64,000 nucleotides of DNA from Symsagittifera roscoffensis (lineage: Eukaryota > Xenacoelomorpha > Acoela > Convolutidae): NCBI RefSeq assembly GCF_963678635.1, contig NC_087065.1, positions 60,042,754 to 60,106,753 on the forward strand. Reading direction: 5' to 3'. The notes under the pieces are model-generated. The model was given only the letters and a program-made list of their open reading frames with translations, was not told where the DNA came from and made no database searches. Positions 33,588 through 45,500 of this stretch are shown here, piece after piece (the stretch's first letter is position 1; each line of letters opens with the position of its first letter). The position numbers were made by a program, and so were the translations under genes.

Positions 33588-36500
33588 CTAAAACAGAGGC
33601 TGAGCTAATACTTGCGCCAACACAATCAATTCACTGTGACTACATAAATACAGAAATGATTTTTGACACAGGCGAAGCAGAGCTCGCATCCCTTGCGATA
33701 CAATGAAAGCGTAGCATTGCGAGCTTTCAAATAGAAAACGAGATGAAACACAAGCTAAAATATTATCGATAACGCTACGGGGAAAAAGTGAATCAGTATA
33801 ACTTTGAGTTCACAAAATTTCTCAAAAGACGCGAACCAATTATAAGTCTACATAATTGCTAAACGACACAAGCCAATTATGACGCATTAGCAGTCAATCT
33901 GAAAAAAAAAATCCAAATAATATGCCTCAATTTATAGAGCGGACGCATTTTAGCTAATATACGAAAAAGTTCATTATAACATCCGACCCTGCCCAGGTTC
34001 GAACCCTCTTATTTTGTTGCTTCCCTACCTCTACGCTACAGATCCATGATACCTTGAAGCTTAAGTGCCTTTTGTAATATAATAGTCTGTGTTAATATCC
34101 TTAGCATTGGCTTTACTTAGTAGCTGGTTATTGATCAAAATGAACACATTTTGTCGCAACAATATTGGCGTCCCAACAACATTTGCGACTTAGGTTGGTA
34201 AAAAAGTGAGTTCATACTATAACACAAGCTTTGCTTGTGTAAATAACTCAGTAGGAAAAAAAAGATATCAACAAGTATTATTTGAATTAACGAAAAAATC
34301 CGTTTCAGAAACACAGACGAGAAACAGAACCACTAGCATTAAACAAGCTTTTAAAAGTTTCCGAGGGTTCACCAAGCCAACAACACGTGGTTTGGCGCCC
34401 ATTGATCCGGAAAGCTAGAGCTACTTGTTTGCTATTTTTTATTTTGTTGTTTTGCTGCGGATTAAATAGATAATTTCAAAATGATGGTCTCTACCTAAAA
34501 CTATACTTTCTGTAAAAAAAATTAGAGTGAAATTTTTAGAAATTAGAAAATTCCGAAATTATAACATTTTTCGTGAAAATTTTAAGGCGTATCCGCTTAT
34601 GCAAAGATAATTCCTACGATCTGCTGCCTCGATTACAACTTTGAGATCAGATTTGGCTGAGTAGTTTTCGAGAAGAGCCGAATGGATTCAAAAAACGCAC
34701 AAGAAATTAAAACATTGACTTTTCTGAGGGCCATTTTTCTTTTAATTTAAAAAAAATCAGGAAGTCGCCAATTATTCATGGCATCTTCTCAACCTTTTCT
34801 TTCGATTGACTCTTAAATCTTAGACTTGGGACAGTAGATTTCAAAAAAATTCCAAAAGTTTCAGAAAAAGGTTTAAAAAATCTAATATTTGATTTTTCCG
34901 AGGGCCAAAACGTTTTGTGTAGAAAAAAATTTGGGAGTAACCGCTAATTTGCTTCCCACAAACTGCTTTATCCATTGAACACAAAATCTCAGATTTTTGT
35001 GGGTAGCTTTTGAGAAGGGTAAAAGTTTTTTTTGAAAAAAAACGGGCAAAAAATTGAAACAAATTTTTTTAGTTAAAAAATTTGGATACCGCCGTTTATT
35101 CTGGGGAACTTCTCTTAACCCCTTCTTTTTCCCCTTTTGAAAAAACCCTTGATTTTTTTGAGGACCGCTAATTTTGGGGAGCTTCTCACGACTTGCTTTC
35201 CCTTTTGAACCCAATATATCTAAGACTTGAGAAGGTAGTGCTTGAAAAAATCAAAAAAGTTTGAAAAAAGGTAAAAAAACGCAACTTTGTCTTTTACGAG
35301 GGTCATAACTTTTTGTGAAAAAAAAAAATGGGCATAGCCGCTTATGCAGAGCAGCTTCCCACAACCTGTATTTTCGATTGAAATCGAAAACTCAATATTC
35401 CCCCCACAGCTGTGAAAGGTAAAAAAAGAAAGACTAATGGGTAATGCAACCACACAAGGGAGTGGGCCTACTTTTTATTTGAAAATTGGTAAAATTATTA
35501 AAAATCGTCACAAAAACAATCATAAACCCGACCCCAATAATTTTTTCATAACACCTGTTTATATCAAACAGAAAAATCCCAAAGGAAAAGTTGTGATAAA
35601 AAATGAGGGATTAGATAGTTTGAGTTTGTAATTTTATACTACAACCGACCAAAATTATCTAACATTTAAAACAATAATAATCAATTTTTACCCTTAAACT
35701 GATGCAAAAAAAAACACTACACCGACAAAACACGAGCAAAAATCATAAAGACAAACAAAGAAAAATACACCGAAAAACAAAGAAAAATATCCCAGTAAGG
35801 GTTAATAAACTTACAAACTACAGGAGTTAATCAACGACACTTGAGACTACAATCAAACTGCAAATATATCACGTCAAATTTTTTCAAATTCAAGCATCTT
35901 TTATGATTACCTTTTTTTCATTAAACACTGAGATAATAGGGTCAACAAGACCTTTTTTCGGCTGGGAATTCTATAGCTAATGTCAATTTTTGAAACAAAG
36001 TTATTTACGTTATTTTGCACCATTTGCACTTTCATTATCGGAGGGAATTACTTAACTTCCTTTTGGACGATTAATTTGAACTCATTTCCAACAAGAAACA
36101 TAGCCAACAGGGAGTTGCAAAATAATCAATGAACGCAAGGAAACAAAGAATACTTCGAAAATCTTCATCTTGCAAAATTAAAGAAAAATATATGACTGTA
36201 CAGCTCTTTTGAATTTCAAGAATTTTGATGAAACTAACGCAATTTGAAAACTCGACCAACAGCCGGGAAATCTTAAAATTAATATCCACGCTTTCGCAGT
36301 TCGATAGTTGAGTTTGCCTTCCTTTCAACAAAATAGTGAACTTAACTTAAACAGAAATCGACGGTCAAACCACAAAAAATCTCTTGTGAGCGTAAGCCAA
36401 ATACAAAACTTCTGAAAAAATAACAGGACTGAAATAAGAAACCTCACTTCTTTCATGTCACTTAAATGCAAAACATTTTAAGAGATTGTGATATTTAAAT

Positions 36501-39500
36501 TCTCGTGAAAGGTCAATTTACGAACGCAAGTTTGATCTGAGGTATTCTAACCTGTGTGGACAGCAGAGGTCGATGGAGTAGATGAAGTATCCTCGCTTAC
36601 ATCAGCAAGCCCCTCGGGAGCCTTGAGTTTGTTCAGCTCTAGACGCAGTTCGTTCAAACTCTTGCGCAGAGACTGCACGTGACTGGAAACTTTCTTCGCA
36701 TATCTCTTGTGGATGTCAAGTGCTTCCATGTTTGCGAGCCAATCTTGCACCTAAGCAATCGCCAACTCCTATTTTTCACTTTAATTAAAATATCGCAACG
36801 TGCATCTCAAAATATCTCAACACAGAGGAGAAGTTTCGCTTTGCAAACAAAAGCCAGAACACTGCAAAAAGCAGCTCTATAAAGTGCAATAATGAAAAGT
36901 CGACATAAGCCTCGAATTAGTAAAAATTCGGCTACGTCTCAGATTCGATCTACGACCTACTGCGGCCTAGAGATAATGAGTCTCACGCACTAACAGCCAC
37001 GGACGCTTAACAAATCACAAAAACTAGCCACAAATAAGGCAGAAAACATGCAACGAAATTTCCAATGCTACAGATTGTGATTATAGCAAAAGTGCCACCA
37101 AATAAGTGAACAATGTTAATGAAGACTTTTATTTGCGAGTTAGGTAAGAAAAAAGAAGGCAGCCTGATAAAAACTTAAGGCTCTTTTGCCCCCCCCCCCC
37201 TTACATTTCAAATTTTCCATTTTCATAGTCGTTTTACGTGTAATAACTGCTAAATGCGTGATATTACGATGTAAAGTATGAAGACCAAATCTGTTCAAAA
37301 TTGTTGTTTTGTTCACTATGCAAACTTGCATTATGACAACGTTAAAATAGTTTTTAATACTTGATATTCGAATGTGCGGGGGTAGGGGGGTGGGGGTGGA
37401 AAAGAACCTAAATTAGTTCTTCCAAGCAACCAATTGCAATCAAGTGCTGATATTCAGGTATCAGCAAGGTTAGTTTCGACTAATTTTACTGCCCTGAAAA
37501 GTATGAGACAAAATTAGTACTGAATAGACATGGATAAACTTCAAAATAAAATTTATTCATACTCGAATATTCATATACGATTCATTTATTCATACGTAAT
37601 AATATACGCATATTCATGATTATTGTTGCGCGAACCTGTTTTAGAATTTCTTTTCGTTTCAGGTAGAAGTGAGTGTGTATGACTTCTTTGAAGCATGCCG
37701 GTGGGTTCCTCAGCTGGTTCAGCATGGCCCACTTAACTGTGGCCTGTTTGATATTGGCACTGTACTCGTCGCTGTTCTCCTGCCCAGCAGGCGTGTTCCT
37801 CGACCTCTCGTAGCCTGGCTCATTGAAGTATGGCTCACTCACCAAAATCAGACTCTGGATCGAGACCAGAACCTAAAAGAACATAAAAGATTATTTAAAC
37901 AGTGGCAACATTCGAACAGCGCTACAAAAATTGTACATTCATAATAAATTACTTCGATTTATGATTACTGTGCTCTATTTGTAAACTATTATTATCATAA
38001 TTTTGAAATATAACTGGCAACCTTCCTTGGAAATAGTTTCACAGAGAACGAACACTTTCTAGTTAAAAAAAAAACTTAAAAAACTGACAATAAATTCACC
38101 TGTAACAAGTTAGATGTCTGCGCATTCCACTTCTCCTCTGGTCGGCCGTGCCACGTATTCAGGATACTCAGACACACCTGCAACATCAATTTTCACCTCT
38201 AACTGAGGCATATATCTTAGCCTGATAGGATATTCAATTGTCAAACAACCAACAACCAGATGAAGCGTCAGTGATCAAGAAAACAAAAAACGATTGATTT
38301 TTCAAAACTTTTTTCTAAGTAAAACATAGTGAACTGACAACTGGAGAAGATTGATGAACTCAAAGAAACAGTAAAAAAATAGTGACTTGTTTATTATGAA
38401 AAAATCTCAATTTTCGAATTTCAGAGAAAAAACAGATGTCTTCGCAGCTCTTTGAATTTTTGGAAAAATTTATGAACAACATTTTTTGATGAAATTAACT
38501 GATTTTTTCATTTCACTAGGAAATGTGAAAACTAAACACCATTTTCGAAATTAGATGTCCTTCACGGTTTTTGTGATCTAGTTAGATGTCGTTCACGCTT
38601 TTCGTGATTTAGCTTGCCTTCCTTTTACACAGAGGCGAAGCTGCGCTTCGCATACACTTGCGAGAACACGACTAAAAGCCAGCTCTATCAAGTGAGATAA
38701 GAAAAGGCAGAAATATGCCTCGCCTCGAATTAGCAAAAACTCGGCTACGTGTCGGATTCGAATCGACGACCTAGCAAATTTAGTTCTCACGCACTAAACA
38801 CTCAGCCGCGGATGCTTTAAATGCCCAAAAACTAGCCACCAATAACGCAGCTGCTAATATATTGCTAATAAATTGCCAATTCTATGCAGCAAAAGTAGCA
38901 CCAAATACAAAAAGACACAATTTTGCATGTAATAAACTGGAAAGCATAAAGACAAGTTATGTATAAACTATGTATTTCAAAAAAATTGCGAGATACTTTG
39001 TGTTAGAAAACTTCTAATATCGATATTTTTTATCATTGTACTGCTTTTTGAAACAAATAACTTTTTTCGGTTCATTTGATGAATTAAAAATGCGCTATCT
39101 GTGTTATTTGTTTACTAATCAAATGACGAAGCACATGCTATCAAAAAGCTGTAAAGGTGTCCCTAAAGCGGCCCTAACATTTGCGACTTAGATAGGAAAA
39201 AAAAGAAAGTTCGTTCTAATACATTTTGCTCCGCAAGTGTAAACAAAAGAAACTAACTAACTTAAAAAAATCAGAGTTTTAAGATTTACAAAACAAATTT
39301 CAATTATATAAAACACGTTTTAAATTTGAAACATAGCCATCAGACAATCGAAGAAAGGAAAATGAACACGAATAGACAAAAAAATAGTGAGTTCATTTTT
39401 TGAAATCTCAACTTTCAAATTTCGAAGAAAAAAATAGATGGCCTTAGAGCTCTTTGAATTTCTAGAACTATTTATAAAAATAACCCAATTGGTAAAATTA

Positions 39501-42500
39501 GATCAATAGTTAAAATTTTTATTGCACTAGAAAATCAGGAAATTATTTCGAAACTAGTCGATTACGTTTTTCGTGACCTTTACGTTTTTGCTGTTCGATA
39601 ATGGAATTTGCATTCCTTTTAACAATGGAAATGAACTAAGCAAAGGGAAAAAATCAAAGTCCAACCACGCAAAAAGCACCCGGACCTATATAAGAGCCTG
39701 AACTACGTTCATAGACTCTCAAACACACGCTATTAACTAGCCAATATGTCAGCGCGAAGAAATTATTACAAATGCAAATTTCCGTTAAAACTTTTGCTAT
39801 GGCGGAACCGATCCTACGACCAGGAGATTTATAGTCCCGTCCTCGCCCCTCCGCTACGAGCCCTGATAATTTGCGAATACTTGCCAAAAAAGCAGGTGCT
39901 AATAAACTGCCAATTTGATGCTAATAAACTAAATATGCTAATCAACTGCCAATGCGATGCAGCAAAAGTGGTAACCCAAAACAAATAGACACAATTTTGC
40001 ATGTAATAATTCAGAATATAACAAACTGGGCGTTCACACTAACTAAGCATGTATTAAATTCGAAAGCAGAAAACCAAATTATGTATAAATAATGCATTTG
40101 AAAAAATTTCGAAATATGTCGAGTTGGAAATAGTTTTAATTATTGAAGTGTTTTGAAAAAAAAACCTTTCTTCGGTTCATTTGATGAATGAAAAATGCAT
40201 CAACTGAGTTAACTTATTACAAATCGAATGTCAAAGCACATGCTATCAAAAAGCCGTAAAGGTGACTCAAAAGGGTCACCAATAATTGCGACTTAGGTTG
40301 GAAAAAAGACCAGTAGTACTATTACACTACGCTCCCTAAGCTCTTTAGTGTAAACAACGAATACAGTTCCCGGTGGGCCTCGAACCACTGACTTTTCGAA
40401 TTTGAGGCGGAAACCTTAGCTAACTGCCCGCCGCTCCTCAATATAGAGACACAGACCTTTCCGTCATTGTACAGATTTGGGTTGAAACGGACTGTTCCAT
40501 TTCCTGTGGTGGTGAAGTTACACAGCAGGGGAGTGTGGGGGTACTCCGGGGGGAAGAAAATGTCGAAGAGGAAGCAGCCGTTGGAGTAGGGAGTGTCTGC
40601 TGGCCCAGTCATCAGCACTTTCATTATGTCCAGTCTGTCCTCGTCATACCTACAGAGGAAGAAGAGAACTTACCAACCAATTAATTACCATAAAATTATT
40701 TCCAAACTATATGATCGGTTATCAAAATCTAATTGTGTTTGTTAAATTCGATAAGATCGAACAAAAGTTAGAAAGGTCTACATCAAGTGTGAATATACTC
40801 CAATTAGCCATCGAACTGCATCGACTGTGAATAGTTGCCGCCAATCAATTTCTCAGATTTCTTTAGTTATGCTTATACTAAAAGCTAAATTTCTCGTCTC
40901 GAAACGCATTAATAAGTCCAAATAGCTTTCCTCAATCAAAATTGCAATGATTTACGAGCCTACGCTATTTTTTAAACGAAGACTGATAAAAATCTCACCT
41001 CAATCAAATTGGCAATTTTAAACCCACCATGAATTTTAAGCCACACAAAAATCGATCACAGGTGAAATATCTTTTTTAGTTTTAGGCTCATTATATCAAT
41101 ATCTCCAAGAAACAAATATCGGCAAAAAATGAACATACGTCAAACATAGTCAAAAGACAGTTGGAAAAGTGTCAATGAATCCACGATAACCAGCAAAAAC
41201 TTCGCGCGTCCAGTTTTTTTTCTGGTTTTCATGGTTTCAAAGAAACACTATCAACTCGAACCTCTTCAGCATTTATTAGTGGGTTCAGAATAATTAGCTA
41301 GAATAACCCAGTTTGAGAAAAGTGGACCAATAGGTAAAGTATTTATTCCCCTGGGCGCCACACTATTTGCATTAATGATTTGAAGAGCATAATGTGCCTT
41401 CCGGGCGGCCAATGAATTTGAAGCCAACCAATAAACCAAAAGTCAAACAGCAAAAAATAATACTTTGAGCTTTTACAATTTTCAAAACTTTTACAAAAAA
41501 AAACAGAGCAAAAACCGCACGACCTAAAAAGTTTCACTGACACTTGATGACAAGACTAAGCATTAAGTCAGAGAAAATCATGTAATAAATTGGAAAGTGT
41601 TAAGTCATATTTTGAATTAACTATGCATTTCAAAAATTACGCAAAATAAACGCGAGTTGGAATACTTCTGATTTTTTTTCATTACACTGCTTTATGAAAC
41701 AAATAGCTTTTTTCGGTTTAAATGATGGATTAAGAAAAGCATCAACTGAGGTCATTGTGATTAAAAATCATCAACTGTGATTAAAAATTCGGATAAGAAC
41801 GTGAACAAATGTTAAGACTTGTCTGCACCATTAAAATGCTACAAAATGCTTTTAAAAGGCTAAAGAGAAACAAAACCTTGCTTCAAAACCTAAAGCGACA
41901 AGAAAGTATGAAAACTCAAAATAAAAGTTTCCAAAAAAAACGTTCCCGACTGGAATCGGACTTCTGGGATTTGTCGCCTCAAGCATGGGTATCGACAATG
42001 TACCAAATGCACAGGTCATTACTTGAATTTGTGAAGAAAAACCTAGCCAACTGATGACAGTTGATAAAAAGTAATGAACGCAACGCAACACAAAAAAATA
42101 CTTAAAAAATAAAGGCAAAGCTTTTTGAAATTCACGAACAAAATATGAATTGTTTTTGTTTCATGAAATTGCCCCATTTTGAGAAAAACAGACAAATGGG
42201 TTAAATTTTGATTCGCTGAGAATTTTGAGAAAAGTGGATCAATAAAGAATAATCTTTATTTCGCTGGAACATCTGCAAATTAAATTCCCTTTTCGAAATT
42301 AGAAATTGATTACGTTTTCGTGACTTTTACACTTTTGCTATTCAGTAGTGTACCTTGCCTTCCAGTATACAAACGAAATGAACTGATCTGAAAAATTAAT
42401 CAAAAGTCAAACCGCGAAAAATCAAAATTAAGCTTGAACAATTATTAAGAATTTGTCATGAAAAAAAAAACATAAAAAAAAACCAAGACCTATATAGAAG

Positions 42501-45500
42501 TACTCACTACGTTCATTACTCTTAAAAACTTCCAAAAAATACTTGAGTAAAAATGCCTTAAATTTAGGCAACAAATTTGGTGCAGCGGCAACTAAGCCTA
42601 CAAAAAAAAATAAAAATTATACAGTTTTTTGGTTTTTTAAACAGTCGGACAAGTGTCTTTCAAGCCTATGAACATAAGCTGTCAAATTTGAGTCTATTTT
42701 GAGCTAATTTTTTTTTAAACTAAAACCAAGAAAAAACATTACGTTATTAAGTCGACATAATTAAGGCCGACATCCAAAAAACTGAAAATGATCCGAAATT
42801 GTCGAAAAATCACATTACTTGCACGGACCAATCAAAAATCCATAACGAGCCCTTATTTAGAACTACATGTAAGATTTATGTGGTAAATTATAGGGAACTT
42901 AGAAATGCTCAATTACTAAAATGACCATTCCCGGAACGGAGATATTTGTGGAAAAAAGTCAAGTACCCGGTTGCAATACTTTTGGTATAAGCAAAGGTTT
43001 CAAGTGTGTTCCTTATGTTCATTGATAATTTAAGCGCAGAGGCGAAGCTGCGCTTTGCTTAAACATTAGCGATAACACGACAAAAATCAGCTCTATAAAG
43101 TGCAAACATAGCCAACTGAAAGAGTAACGAACGGAAAACAAAACACTGATTTTGTTGAAAAACCTCAACTTTGCAAAGAAAAAATAGAAGCCCTTCTTTA
43201 ATTTCTTTATATTTCTAGATCAATTTATGATCGGCATCGGCGCTTTTTTTATAACATTAAAAAAGAGCCAATCACAAATTGAGAAACCTGGATCAATAGA
43301 TGAAGTTTTTATTCCGCTGGAAACCTAAAAATTAAACTCCACTTTCGAAACTAGAAACTGTTCACGTTCTTTCATGTTATTTCCACGTTCGTATTTGGAG
43401 AGTGCTATTTACTTAACTTTCTGCAGATGAATTTCAATTGCACTCAAAAAGCTCATATATTATCAAAAAGTTAATAATTATCAGAGCATTTTAGGACCTT
43501 TTTCTTCAGCAAAATCACCAAGACCTATATAAGCTACGTTCATTACTCTTAATAAGAAAAAGTATAATTAAGCCTCGAATAAGTACAAATTCGGCTGTCT
43601 CGAATTCGGTCTGCGACTTAAAGATTACGAGTCTCACGCACTAAACACGATCAAAACATCACAAACTCTAGCCACAAATAAAGCAGAGAATCGATGCTAG
43701 AAAATTTCTAATGCTTCGATTGTAATTAAAGCAAAAGCGCCACCATATAAGTGAACAGGTTTAAAGAACACTTTTATTTGCGCGTTCGATTAGAAAAAGA
43801 AGGTTCGTACTAATACATTAACGCTCGCAAACTGGCTAGTGTAAGCATAGCCAACAGACAGATGGAAAAGAGTCATGAACGCAAGGAAACAGAAAAACTC
43901 ATCTTTTTTGAAAAACTTTATGAAATACTGGATCAACAAGTAAAATTTCTATTCGCCTGGGAAATCCACCTTCGAAACTAGCAGTTATCATGTTTTTCGT
44001 CGTGACCTTTACACTGTCCAGCAGTGGAGTTTGTCTTCATTTTACACAGAGACGAAGTTGCACTTCTCATATACAAGGAAAAACATGACCGATGACGCTA
44101 CTGGGAAAAACTGATTGAGTAAAACTTTGAATCTACAAAATTTCTTAATAGACGCTCGCCAATTATGGCGCATTAGCTTTACCAGTCAATTTGAAAACAA
44201 AGATATTTACCAACTAACATGCCTCAATTTATAGAGCAGTCTATGGAGTAGTAATAACATGAAAAAATTGAATGCAACAAAAATAAAATGACAATTTTTT
44301 TATTTGAGAATTTTTGAGAAAATCATCCCCCCACAAACCATATTCAGTACAAAGTGATACATTTCGCTCCTAGTAACAAATCAATTATGGCAAATAAGCT
44401 TCCTTCAACCAATTTGGAAAAATTTCTATGACGGATTAAATCTCCGCTTACGCGTAATACCGCGAAATATATCGCGCGTTAATTGTCTCAAATTGGCAAT
44501 TTTTAAACCCTCATATTTTATCGAAAAATGATCACAGGTGAAACATCTTTCCAAATTCAAGCTCAGGTTAACAATACTTTTTGAATTATATAAAAAAATT
44601 CTGTCAAAAATGGCCAGTTAAAAAGTCGAAATTTGTCTGAAAAATATTCCGTTACTTTCGTTACGAAAGTCGGAAAAATAAAAGTCTGTGTTAAATAACA
44701 CAAATATTCCGTTACTTTTGTTACGAAAGTCGGAAAAATAAAAGTCTGTGTTAAAATCCTTAGCATTGGTTGTACTTAATAGCTGGTTATTGATCAAAAT
44801 GAACACTTTAAAAATGAACAAATTTTATCGCAACAATATTTGCTACTTATGTTGAAAAAAAAGATAGTTCATACTATAACACAAGCGTTGCTTGTGTAAA
44901 TAAATGAAATGAGCTGATCTTAAAAGGAAATCAAAAATTCAAACCGCGTTCAATTAAATTTTAGCGTGCACAAGTTAAGAAATTTTATAAAACAGTATTC
45001 AAGACCTATCCTATATAAGAGTATTCACTCCATTCGTGAATCTTAAAAGATTGATTTGAAAGATTAAAATATTAGTTCCAACACGGCCCTCCGAGTAACA
45101 GTCCGACTCTTTTGGAGCACCGTGCCTTTCTTTTTATATTACCTAATTTGACTCACCTGATGAAAACTGAGGAGCTGTAATCGAGTGGAAGAGCAGAAGA
45201 TAGAGATACTGACTCCTGTGCCAGTCTCTTGGCTCTCTTCGTGTTGAGTGAGTCACTGGCCATTTTGGCCTCTGTGACGAAGTGGAAAGGAACTGCGAAT
45301 GAGATGTTTTTGCCCCCCGCACCTCCGCCCTCCTTCACTAACATGAAGCTCACTAAACGCAAATGGCAAATATGCTCAATTAATCGAGAGATGGAAACAC
45401 GCATGGTTCAGTTCTATCCAAGTTTTGTGATTTATAGTAAAATGCAATCCATGTACTAACTCTTTTGATGAAGGAGTTATTTAAGCGCTATTTGAACGAT

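Larger units (their letters stand above)
33588..36551 (-). other. BIRC6-like last intron
   Basis: It contains an H variant (33666-34247), a degenerate minisatellite (34560-35420) and a family-T copy (36097-36440). No other coding signal. Confidence 0.6.
38178..40456 (-). other. BIRC6-like intron between the NDGK and VCLS exons
   Basis: The 5' part (40456-40322) reads in frame for 44 residues, then stops, and includes VCVSIL. Within it lies a tRNA-like stretch on the minus strand (GGCAGTTAGCTAAGG; GTGGTTCGAGGCCCACC) at about 40355-40430. The rest contains T copies (38325-38623, 39331-39728) and an H copy (38624-39243). Confidence 0.65.
40650..45156 (-). other. BIRC6-like intron between exons m and n
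   Basis: It holds T copies (41145-41480, 42033-42530, 43106-43550, 43853-44042, 44904-45050), H sequences (43038-43857, 44041-44903) and tRNA-SINE debris near 41940-42000. No coding exon is needed, since the phases of the flanking exons match. Confidence 0.6.

Noticed and set aside
34841-35453. Several overlapping minus-strand ORFs
   Set aside because: They fall in the degenerate A/T-rich minisatellite and arise from lack of stops in Lys/Phe-rich sequence.
43106-43550. Family T as a classical Helitron
   Set aside because: The 5' hairpin and lack of clear target duplication are suggestive, but the end is CTATGT rather than CTRR and I see no TC start. It remains only an alternative.
44641-44760. 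CRISPR-like direct repeats
   Set aside because: Only two copies with no unique spacers, in an animal genome and inside a transposable element.
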